From: Chloroflexi bacterium 54-19
GTDB lineage: Bacteria; Chloroflexota; Chloroflexia; Chloroheliales; Chloroheliaceae
DNA: 33,841 bases
Reading direction: 5' to 3'
Assembly: GCA_001898225.1 (NCBI GenBank)
Contig: MKTJ01000047.1
Span: forward strand, 208,152 to 241,992
The notes below the pieces were generated by a model. It ran no database searches, was not told the DNA's origin, and saw only the letters and a program-made list of their open reading frames with translations. Position 1 is the stretch's first letter; each line of letters starts with the position of its first letter. Shown one piece after another: positions 16,245-23,100 of the stretch. A program made the position numbers and the translations under genes.

Positions 16245-17204
16245 TTAAAGACCCACTTCCGGCATCTTCTCGCGCATTACACCGACCAACTCCTGGACGG
16301 ATGCGGCGCTCTTCTGGAAGGCCGCTTTCTCGTCCTCGGCGAGGTTGATTTCGATAACCTGCTCGACGCCGTTTGCGCCCAGTTTCACCGGTACGCCCAC
16401 GTACAGGCCGTTAACGCCGTACTCGCCCTCCAGCAGGGCCGCGCAAGGCAACACGCGCTTTTTGTCCCGCAGGATACTATCTACCATCGCCACTACCGAG
16501 GCCGAAGGGGCGTAGAAGGCGCTGCCGGTCTTCAATAACGCGACGATTTCCGCTCCGCCGTTAGCAGCCCGTTTGCTCAGGGCTTCAATCCGCTCCGCCG
16601 AGATAAGCTCGGTAATCGGGATACCCGAAACGGTGCTGTAGCGCGGCAACGGAACCATGGTATCGCCGTGGCCGCCCAGCACGAAGGCCGAAACATCTTC
16701 CACGGATACATCGAGTTCCTGGGCGATAAAAGTGCGGTAGCGGGCCGAGTCGAGGACACCCGCCATACCGATAACCCGGTTTTTGGGGAAGCCGCTGACC
16801 TTCTGGCAGAGTTGCACCATCGCGTCCAGGGGGTTCGTTACGACGATAATAAAACAGTTAGGCGACTTGGCAACCACGTTTTCAGTCACCGATTTGACGA
16901 TGCCTGCGTTGGTAATCAGCAGGTCGTCGCGGGTCATACCGGGTTTGCGCGGCAGCCCACTTGTAATCACCACCAGGTCGCTATCGGCGGTATCATCATA
17001 ATTGGTCGTGCCGGTAATCAAGCTATCATAACCGTAGACCGGGCCGCTTTCGAGCAGGTCTAGGGCTTTACCCTGGGGCATACCGTCTACCTGGGGAATA
17101 TCCAACAGCACCACATCATAAAAATCGCGCTCGGCCAGGCGCTGCGCCACGGTCGCCCCAACGTTTCCGGCCCCGATAACAGTTACTTTCTTGCGTGCAG
17201 CCAT
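16245..17204 (-). CDS. mdh: Malate dehydrogenase, LDH-like type
   Basis: NAD-dependent interconversion of malate and oxaloacetate in the citric acid cycle. The 319-residue length and sequence match the LDH-like (tetrameric) malate dehydrogenases found in many bacteria including Chloroflexus. The Rossmann motif GAGNVG is at residues 11-16 with D35 at the end of the second strand, which favours NAD. LPRKPGMTRDD (84-94) supplies R86 and R92; R86 is the position that selects malate over lactate. D152 and R155 lie in GVLDSARYR, and catalytic H179 is in GGHGDTMVP. The ATG has an excellent GAGGAGG site. It is monocistronic, with its own terminator. Confidence 0.95.
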   Translation of the reverse strand: MAARKKVTVIGAGNVGATVAQRLAERDFYDVVLLDIPQVDGMPQGKALDLLESGPVYGYDSLITGTTNYDDTADSDLVVITSGLPRKPGMTRDDLLITNAGIVKSVTENVVAKSPNCFIIVVTNPLDAMVQLCQKVSGFPKNRVIGMAGVLDSARYRTFIAQELDVSVEDVSAFVLGGHGDTMVPLPRYSTVSGIPITELISAERIEALSKRAANGGAEIVALLKTGSAFYAPSASVVAMVDSILRDKKRVLPCAALLEGEYGVNGLYVGVPVKLGANGVEQVIEINLAEDEKAAFQKSAASVQELVGVMREKMPEVGL

Positions 17205-17397
17205 TCTGGTATTTCCTCCTCTTTGAAGATGCTTTAGTAAGGTTTCAAAGGTTTTAAGTCCGCGAATAACTTTGACAATAAATTCACAATCTCTACCTTT
17301 ATTTTAGCCCAACCGGCCTTTTTTGGCAAATCTCAAAGAATAGGAGTTCTCTATTAAAGCTATCGAAGCTATAAAGTACCGGCTCTAAACTGGCCTT

Positions 17398-18243
17398 TTA
17401 GCTCTCCGGTTCGCTAAATTCCTCGCTGCCATCCTCGTCCCCGGCGTGCTGGCCTTTAAGTTCGGCCCAGACCTGCCGGGCGACTTTCCCGGTTATATCG
17501 AAGCCGTAGCCCCGGCGTTGCAGGAAACCGCCCAGTTTGCGGTAGAAGTCCGGCCAGGCGTCAGCGGCGTAGCTGCGGGCCTTTTTACGGGCCTGTTCGA
17601 GGGCCTGGGTCTCCTCGACCGGTTGCCCTTCGTTTTCGCCGTTACGGTCAGCTTCTTCCTGGAGTGCTTCCAGTTGTTCGGTGATAACCGTGTCAATGAT
17701 ATCCCGCGAGACCCGCTTTTGGAGCAACTCCTGTTTTAAAAGGTTGCGCCCCCTCGGTGAGAAGGCCAACCGGTTCTCAACCCAGAACTTGGCAAAAGTG
17801 GTGTCGTTGAGATAATTTAGCTCCTTCAGGCGATCGAGAATCCGGTCCAGGGTTTCGGGCGTGGCGTCTGGATAGCGCCGTCGCAGGTTATCCCGCAACT
17901 CGGCGGCGCTACGGGGCCGTAAAGCCAGGTATTGCAGCGCCGCTGCCAGCCCCCGGTTGTAGAGGTCGGCAGATTGGATTTCATCGGCCTGGGCGGCGCT
18001 GAGATACATTCCCGCTTTGAGTTTGCGCTCAGCAGCCAGGACAGCCGTGATGGCGAAGGCGAACTCGTCGTCGATATGGACATTTACCCGGTCGGGATGG
18101 GTCTTCTGGTACTCGACCAGGGTGATTTTTCCTTCCCCGGTAAAGCGTTTCCGCATCCGTTTTTCGGCGGCGGTCTCCTTCTGTTCGGGCGGTTTTTTGG
18201 TGTACTTCTTATTCTTAAAGGAATTGTTGTTACTTCTAAACAT
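17398..18243 (-). CDS. recX: RecX family regulator of RecA
   Basis: A 281-residue RecX homologue, a helical-repeat protein that binds RecA filaments and limits their activity. The family core runs from about residue 38 to 200, with helix signatures NRGLAAALQYLALRPRSAAEL, LDRILDRLKELNYLNDTTFAKF and SPRGRNLLKQELLQKRVSRDII. The last repeat is near 225-265 (ARSYAADAWPDFYRKLGGFLQRRGYGF). Additions are a basic N-terminal extension of about 35 residues and an acidic C-terminal tail. The ATG at 18243 has no good ribosome binding site, and a later start such as the Met of MRKRF is possible. It lies downstream of recA on the same strand with a VOC gene in between. Confidence 0.87.
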   Translation of the reverse strand: MFRSNNNSFKNKKYTKKPPEQKETAAEKRMRKRFTGEGKITLVEYQKTHPDRVNVHIDDEFAFAITAVLAAERKLKAGMYLSAAQADEIQSADLYNRGLAAALQYLALRPRSAAELRDNLRRRYPDATPETLDRILDRLKELNYLNDTTFAKFWVENRLAFSPRGRNLLKQELLQKRVSRDIIDTVITEQLEALQEEADRNGENEGQPVEETQALEQARKKARSYAADAWPDFYRKLGGFLQRRGYGFDITGKVARQVWAELKGQHAGDEDGSEEFSEPES

Positions 18244-18516
18244 TTTATAACGCTTACTTCTAGTTCGAACGAGGCCCAGGAAGGCCAGTAAATCTTTCTG
18301 CCTATGGTCGAAACGCCTAATTCAGTAACTTTGGGGTCGGCCTTTACCAGGTAATAAGGGTCAGAGCCACATACTCCAGGGGTTTTATACCTGGACCCGA
18401 AGGTTTGAACCATCCCACCTCGACGGCAGTAGCCACGGCTGCTGGTTTTTAGGGAGCCGGTAACATTCTGTTTGTGTTTATCCCGGCTCCCCTTAAATAC
18501 CTGCAAATGGCAGAGT
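18244..18516. other. Spacer between the VOC gene and recX with possible RNA hairpin
   Basis: No gene seen. A hairpin pairs GGGAGCCGG with CCGGCTCCC (roughly 18453-18494) and could end the VOC transcript, although a T tract is lacking on the minus strand. A second nested inverted repeat lies near 18358-18400 (GGGTC/GACCC with inner CCAGG/CCTGG). A T-loop-like GGTTCAAACC on the minus strand is not part of a tRNA. Confidence 0.4.
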
Positions 18517-18894
18517 TTAGGCTTTAATCCTGAATTGTTCGAGATTCTCGCCAACCACGCAAAATTCGTTGCCCTCCGGGTCGGTCATTACTAAAAAGTC
18601 GGAGTCGGGTTCGTAGAAAGCCCAGGGGATGATTATTCCACCAATAGATTTGAGCCGTGCGACTTCCGCCGGGGCATCATCGGCGACAAGGTCAAAATGC
18701 AGGCGGTTTAGCTCGGTCTTCGGCTTGTCGGTCAATTGCAAAGCCAGGCGCGCCCACTCTTTATTGGGGTCTTCGAGCGTAACCCAATCCGAGTTTTCGT
18801 GTCGTACCTTGAAGCCGAGGGCCGCCGACCAGAAATCACGCGCCCGCTTAAGGTCCTGTACATTCAACACTGTCGAGTAAAATTGAAGTGCCAT
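18517..18894 (-). CDS. Glyoxalase/VOC superfamily protein
   Basis: A 125-residue single-domain protein of the vicinal oxygen chelate fold. It starts MALQFYSTVLNVQDLKRARDF with FWSAALGFKV, the usual first beta-alpha-beta unit, and ends with DFLVMTDPEGNEFCVV, the usual closing motif with a metal-ligand glutamate. H66 in LHFDLVA is a second candidate metal ligand. The substrate cannot be told; the family includes glyoxalases, resistance proteins and dioxygenases. A strong GAGGAGG site precedes the ATG. It sits between recA and recX but has its own terminator-separated unit, and nothing ties it to DNA repair. Confidence 0.85.
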   Translation of the reverse strand: MALQFYSTVLNVQDLKRARDFWSAALGFKVRHENSDWVTLEDPNKEWARLALQLTDKPKTELNRLHFDLVADDAPAEVARLKSIGGIIIPWAFYEPDSDFLVMTDPEGNEFCVVGENLEQFRIKA

Positions 18895-19031
18895 CGAACT
18901 TACCTCCTCGGTTTAATTTTTCAAAATAGGCCGGTAAATAGTTTCAGGCGCTGAGTTTGTTGGGGAAAATATTACACCTGTTTTCAAGGGTTTATGGGCC
19001 GGGTTATCATGAGGGCTGTACCAATTAAAAA

Positions 19032-19052
19032 GGCCGACTGATGAGGTCGGCC
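19032..19052 (-). terminator. Rho-independent terminator of recA
   Basis: GGCCGAC (19032-19038) pairs with GTCGGCC (19046-19052) across a 7-nt loop, followed on the minus strand by TTTTTAATT. It separates recA from the VOC gene. Confidence 0.85.
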
Positions 19053-19175
19053 AATTTTCAAAGATGTTCGGCTTTAAGTTATTAAGCCGTTATAGACAGC
19101 TACCTTTTGTTTACGGTCTTGTCTGTATTGCTTAAACCTTGGCCGTCGCGCCTAACACTGCGCGGTTAGCGCCGA

Positions 19176-20327
19176 CTAGAAATCGTCTGCTAACTCATCG
19201 TCAAGGTCAGGTTCCGGCTCGATTACCGACACCGGCACACCGTCCCCGGCGGGCAGACCCTTGTCAGCGTTATTCTGCTGGCGAATCAGGCCCTCGATTT
19301 CCTCGGCGTAGTCAGGGTTCTCTTTCAAGAAGTCCTTGGCATTCTCGCGGCCCTGGCCCAACCTCTGGTCGTTCAGGTAGAAGAACGCGCCACTCTTGCG
19401 GACGATGCCCATCTGGACACCCACGTCAATCAGGTCACCTTCCTTGCTGATACCGTTGCCGAACATGATGTCGAACTCGGCCTTGCGGAAAGGCGGCGCG
19501 ACTTTATTCTTGATAACTTTCACGCGGACGTGGTTACCGACTTCGTCCTGGCCGTTCTTAATCGCTTCTACCTTGCGGATGTCGAGACGGACCGAAGCGT
19601 AGAATTTGAGGGCGTTACCGCCGGTCGTCGTTTCGGGGTTACCGAACATCACGCCGATTTTCATACGCAACTGGTTGATGAAGATAAGGCAGGTCCGGCT
19701 TTTGCTGACCGCCCCTGCCAGTTTGCGCAGCGCCTGGCTCATCAAGCGGGCCTGCAAACCGACGTGGGCGTCGCCCATATCGCCTTCAATTTCAGCGCGC
19801 GGAACCAGGGCCGCCACGCTATCCACCACGATTACGTCAATCGCGCCGCTGCGGACCAGCGTTTCAGCGATTTCGAGGGCTTGCTCACCGGTATCCGGCT
19901 GCGAAATGAGCAGGTTATCCAGGTCCACACCGCAATTGGCGGCATAAAGCGGATCTACCGCGTGCTCAACGTCGATATAAGCCGCCACGCCACCCGTCTT
20001 CTGGGCCTCGGCGATAACATGCTGGGCCAGGGTCGTCTTACCGGAAGACTCCGGGCCATAGATTTCAATGATACGGCCCCTTGGCAGACCGCCGACGCCG
20101 AGCGCCAGGTCCAGGGAAATAGCCCCGGTCGGTATGGCTTCAACTGCCATCTTCTGGCTGGCATCGCCCATTTTCATAATAGAGCCTTTGCCAAAAGCCC
20201 GTTCAATCTGGGACATCGCCGACTCAAGCGCTTTCTCGCGCTCATTCTCCCGGCCAGCACCCCTCAGATCGCCATATCCTTTTTCGTCTTTTTCTGCTCC
20301 TGCGGAGCTTTTGGAGGATCTTGCCAT
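19176..20327 (-). CDS. recA: Recombinase RecA
   Basis: ATP-dependent strand-exchange protein of homologous recombination and co-protease for LexA-type repressors. It is 383 residues, with an N-terminal extension of about 25 polar residues compared with E. coli RecA. Motifs: IERAFGKGSIMKMGD (41-55), Walker A GPESSGKTT (91-99), VIVVDSVAALVPRAEIEG (Walker B and L1), and INQLRMKIGVMFGNPETTTGG (L2 region). The C-terminal tail is acidic (EPDLDDELADDF), as in other RecA proteins. The ATG at 20327 has a modest AAGAGAAG site. A near-consensus promoter with an embedded palindrome lies about 90-120 bases upstream. Confidence 0.97.
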   Translation of the reverse strand: MARSSKSSAGAEKDEKGYGDLRGAGRENEREKALESAMSQIERAFGKGSIMKMGDASQKMAVEAIPTGAISLDLALGVGGLPRGRIIEIYGPESSGKTTLAQHVIAEAQKTGGVAAYIDVEHAVDPLYAANCGVDLDNLLISQPDTGEQALEIAETLVRSGAIDVIVVDSVAALVPRAEIEGDMGDAHVGLQARLMSQALRKLAGAVSKSRTCLIFINQLRMKIGVMFGNPETTTGGNALKFYASVRLDIRKVEAIKNGQDEVGNHVRVKVIKNKVAPPFRKAEFDIMFGNGISKEGDLIDVGVQMGIVRKSGAFFYLNDQRLGQGRENAKDFLKENPDYAEEIEGLIRQQNNADKGLPAGDGVPVSVIEPEPDLDDELADDF

Positions 20328-20416
20328 TGCTGGTTTTCTTCTCTTTCTGCCTATTGCGCCCTGCGGGGCTACAGCCTGCGTTAATTTTTCGAAAGAAAGT
20401 TCTAAAAGTTAATCCT

Positions 20417-20445
20417 ATTGTACCCAAAAGGGGGTACAAAGTCAA
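20417..20445 (-). promoter_or_regulatory. recA promoter with embedded palindromic operator
   Basis: On the minus strand, TTGACT (20445-20440) and TACAAT (20422-20417) are spaced by exactly 17 bases, matching the sigma-70 consensus at 5 of 6 positions each. The spacer and the start of the -10 are a perfect palindrome: TTGTACCC (20418-20425), six bases, GGGTACAA (20432-20439). A repressor bound there would block RNA polymerase, as expected for an SOS operator. The word is neither the GAAC-N4-GTTC nor the CTGT-N8-ACAG LexA box. Confidence 0.75.
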
Positions 20446-20492
20446 TATACTTATCTCTCGCGAAAATTTTTGGAGCCACTTTTTAAAGGAAT

Positions 20493-20536
20493 TTAATCCA
20501 CAATTTCAGGCCAATTAATCCACTGAGTTATCCACA
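20493..20536 (+). promoter_or_regulatory. DnaA-box-like cluster
   Basis: A perfect DnaA box TTATCCACA (20528-20536) is accompanied by TTAATCCACA (20493-20502) and TTAATCCACT (20515-20524) in the same orientation and within 44 bp. The perfect box lies in the last codons of the response regulator gene. It may be chance or a DnaA-binding site; there is no evidence of an origin here. Confidence 0.35.
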
Positions 20537-21345
20537 ATATCGAAAGAAAGCGAGACGAGGGGTAGGCGGACTATATCGCCCTGGCGGCTAACGGAGGTGA
20601 AACTGCCTTTGGTCTGGTCCTGTTTGCTGAAAAAGTCGGGCACCAGTTTGCTGAAAAGCTCGCCCGCCCGCTCGGTAATGCCCTGGCACTTATCTATGCT
20701 GGTGAGGACAACGAACTCGGACCCGCTGATATGGCCGAGGAAGTCGTCGGCATTGCCTTTTTCTTCTATGGCTTTAATGAGAGAACTCGCGGCCTTTTGA
20801 ACCAGTTTGTTACCCTGCGCGAAAGAGTAAGCCTGGTTGTAGGCCCGGAAGTTCTCAATATCGGCATAGACAATCGCCCAATCGCCTTCGGGGTCGGCGG
20901 TGCGCTCCCGGATAGCCACCTGGACTTGCTCGGCCCCTGGCAGGTTGGTCAGGTCGGTGTCTTTAACGCCGTGAAGGTGTTGGAGCTGGGTACGGACTCG
21001 CAAAATTAACTCGTCGGGGTCGAAAGGTTTGGTGATATAGTCGTCCGCGCCCTTCTGGTAGCCCGTCTTGCGGTCGTAGGTGGCGGTCTTGGCAGTTAAC
21101 ATAATAATGGGGATGTGATTGAGGCGGGCGTCTTGCTGCATCTGGCGGCTGACTTCCAGCCCATCCATACCGGGCAGCATCAAATCGAGCAGCACCAGGT
21201 CGGGCGGCTCCTGGTCCCGGTTTAGGAATTTTATAGCGTCCTCGCCGTTATAGACCTTCTGGATTTCGTGTCCTTCAGGGGAGAGGGTTTCGGCAATAAT
21301 CTCAACGATTAAGGGTTCGTCATCCACAACCAGTATTCTACTCAT
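20515..21345 (-). CDS. Response regulator with degenerate GGDEF domain
   Basis: A 276-residue two-domain protein. Residues 1-120 are a receiver domain with D8/D9 acidic pocket, phospho-acceptor D54 (LVLLDLMLPGMDG), T84 and K106 (YITKPFDP). Residues about 128-276 align with a GGDEF domain (DTDLTNLPG, VYADIENFRAYNQAYSFAQGNKLV), but the signature reads SGSEF (206-210), so diguanylate cyclase activity is unlikely. Proteins with this degenerate output domain probably signal by protein contact or nucleotide binding; that is inference. No histidine kinase is adjacent. The next gene upstream on the same strand is an NtrC-type regulator 148 bp away. Confidence 0.87.
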   Translation of the reverse strand: MSRILVVDDEPLIVEIIAETLSPEGHEIQKVYNGEDAIKFLNRDQEPPDLVLLDLMLPGMDGLEVSRQMQQDARLNHIPIIMLTAKTATYDRKTGYQKGADDYITKPFDPDELILRVRTQLQHLHGVKDTDLTNLPGAEQVQVAIRERTADPEGDWAIVYADIENFRAYNQAYSFAQGNKLVQKAASSLIKAIEEKGNADDFLGHISGSEFVVLTSIDKCQGITERAGELFSKLVPDFFSKQDQTKGSFTSVSRQGDIVRLPLVSLSFDIVDNSVD

Positions 21346-21493
21346 CGTCAGCCTTTATTTCTCTAGTAATTAATAACGCCCTGACAAGGAGACCCGGTTT
21401 AGTGCTAACCGCACGGGTCGCTAGGCGCGACGACCAAAGATTAGGCCCGCTTGCGACCCAGGTAACATTTCAGAAAGTCCGCCTGTGGCGGTT

Positions 21494-22882
21494 TTAGCGG
21501 TGACGCCGCATCCGCTGTTGCATGTCCCGGATGGTAATACCCAAAATTTCGGCGGCGGCTTCTTCATCGTCGGCGGCCTGGCGCAAGGCTTCCATCAGCA
21601 GCATTTTCTCAAAACTGGACATGGCCTGCTCAAGCTTAACACGTGAGTTTACAATCTGGTCTACATAGAAAGCGTTGCTGCCGCCGATGTTGACCCGTTC
21701 GCGTTTGCCGGAGAGCATGAAGTTGCGGCTGGTAATAGTCCCGCCACGTGCGTCCACCACGGCCCGCTGAATGGAATTTTCCAGTTCGCGGACGTTACCC
21801 GGCCAGTCATAATCCATCAAGGTTTCCATGGCTTCGCGGCTGATATGGGCCGGGGCGCTGCTCTGGGTGTAGCGGTGCTTGTCCAAAAAGTGTTCAACCA
21901 GAAGCGGAATATCATCCTTGCGGTCGCGCAGAGCCGGCATGTGAATCGAGATAACGTTGAGACGGAAGAAGAGGTCGGCCCGGAACTTCCCGGCCTCGAT
22001 TTCCTGTTCGAGGTCGCGGTTGGTGGCCGAAATCACCCGCACATCAATTTTAATCGGAATCGTCCCGCCCAGGCGGTCAATCATTCGTTCCTGTAGCACC
22101 CGCAATAGCTTGCGCTGGGTGCTGAGGGTCATTTCACCGACTTCGTCGAGAAAAATCGAGCCCTTGTCGGCCATCTCGAAGCGGCCCTTACGCATCTTGG
22201 CGGCCCCGGTAAAGGCGCCCATTTCGTGGCCGAACAGTTCGCTTTCCAGCAGCGTTTCCGGCAGCGCGGCGCAGTTCACTTTGATTAGCGGCCCCCGCGA
22301 ATAGCGCGAGGTCGTGTGAATCACGTTTGCAATCAGTTCTTTACCGGTCCCAGTCTCGCCACTGATAAGCACCGTCGCGTCACTCCCGGCGACCTTTCCG
22401 ATTTGCTTGTATATTTCCTGCATCGGGCCGCTGTTACCGATAATTTTCTCGCCGGGGTCGGCGGTCAGTTTACTTTTGAGGTCGGCGACCTCTTTGGTCA
22501 GATTCTGGTGTTCGAAAATCCGGTTGACCTTGTGGACGACCGCGTCAGGGTCGTCAAAGGGTTTAGTCAAAAAATCTTCCGCGCCCTGTTGCATGGCCTT
22601 GATGGTCACGCCGCTGGAGCCGTAGGCGGTCATAATCAGGACCGGAATATTTCCGTTGCCGCCGTCTTTTAACTGTTTGAGGACTGTCAGGCCGTCCATA
22701 TCGGGCATGCGCACGTCCATCATAATTAAATCGAGGTTATTACCGGATTTCTTTACCTCGGCCAGCACTTCCGCGCCATTTTTAGCCTGGCTAACCCGGA
22801 ACCCTTCTTCCTCGAAAAGGGAGGCTAACATCTCCCGAATATCGGTCTCATCGTCCGCAATCAAAATGTGTTGATCAGGCAT
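21494..22882 (-). CDS. Sigma-54-dependent response regulator, NtrC family
   Basis: A 462-residue transcription activator with the full NtrC layout. The receiver domain (1-120) has phospho-acceptor D56 and K107. The AAA+ domain (about 145-380) has Walker A GETGTGKE (175-182), the sigma-54 contact loop GAFTGA (222-227) and Walker B GSIFLDEVGE (241-250). A short Fis-type HTH closes the protein (EEAAAEILGITIRDMQQRMRRHR). It hydrolyses ATP to remodel the sigma-54 RNA polymerase closed complex. No partner kinase or recognisable -24/-12 promoter is seen in the window, so target genes are unknown. The ATG at 22882 is preceded by AAAGGGAAAG. Confidence 0.94.
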   Translation of the reverse strand: MPDQHILIADDETDIREMLASLFEEEGFRVSQAKNGAEVLAEVKKSGNNLDLIMMDVRMPDMDGLTVLKQLKDGGNGNIPVLIMTAYGSSGVTIKAMQQGAEDFLTKPFDDPDAVVHKVNRIFEHQNLTKEVADLKSKLTADPGEKIIGNSGPMQEIYKQIGKVAGSDATVLISGETGTGKELIANVIHTTSRYSRGPLIKVNCAALPETLLESELFGHEMGAFTGAAKMRKGRFEMADKGSIFLDEVGEMTLSTQRKLLRVLQERMIDRLGGTIPIKIDVRVISATNRDLEQEIEAGKFRADLFFRLNVISIHMPALRDRKDDIPLLVEHFLDKHRYTQSSAPAHISREAMETLMDYDWPGNVRELENSIQRAVVDARGGTITSRNFMLSGKRERVNIGGSNAFYVDQIVNSRVKLEQAMSSFEKMLLMEALRQAADDEEAAAEILGITIRDMQQRMRRHR

Positions 22883-22910
22883 TTTGTACTCAGCTTTCCC
22901 TTTGTCCGGT

Positions 22911-22940
22911 ATTATGTTCCGTTTTATATTCCCGGTTCAA
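22911..22940 (-). promoter_or_regulatory. Candidate promoter of the NtrC-type gene
   Basis: On the minus strand TTGAAC (22940-22935) and CATAAT (22916-22911) are spaced by 18 bases, upstream of the ATG at 22882. This resembles a sigma-70 promoter, with the -10 matching at 5 of 6 positions. Confidence 0.45.
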
Positions 22941-23039
22941 TTAAAAATAACCCTTAACCTTAAACTAGCTTGCAGAACGAATATTGGGCCGTAAGCATCC
23001 AATTGGAACCGATTTTCAAGCTTCTCCACAAAGCATTTG

Positions 23040-23064
23040 GCTATCATTTAGCCTCATGATAACC
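23040..23064 (-). terminator. Hairpin downstream of the ABC ATPase gene
   Basis: On the minus strand GGTTATCAT and ATGATAGCC form a 9-bp stem with one G-U pair and an 8-nt loop, about 40 bases after the ABC gene stop. No T tract follows, so termination is uncertain. Confidence 0.35.
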
Positions 23065-23100
23065 CTAAAACTTATCTTTTGTCTACTTTAACCCTGATCT

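Noticed and set aside
18395..18420. T-loop-like GGTTCAAACC on the minus strand suggesting a tRNA
   Set aside because: The flanking five-base stem does not pair (GATGG against CTTCG), and no acceptor or anticodon arm can be built around it.
18084..18554. Alternative 156-codon minus-strand frame spanning the VOC-recX gap
   Set aside because: It overlaps both the VOC and recX genes in another frame and has no recognisable motif.
19001..23065. Shared 14-mer GGGTTATCATGAGG at 19001-19014 and, inverted, at 23052-23065
   Set aside because: A few exact 14-base matches are expected by chance in 34 kb on two strands, and the similarity does not extend beyond the core.
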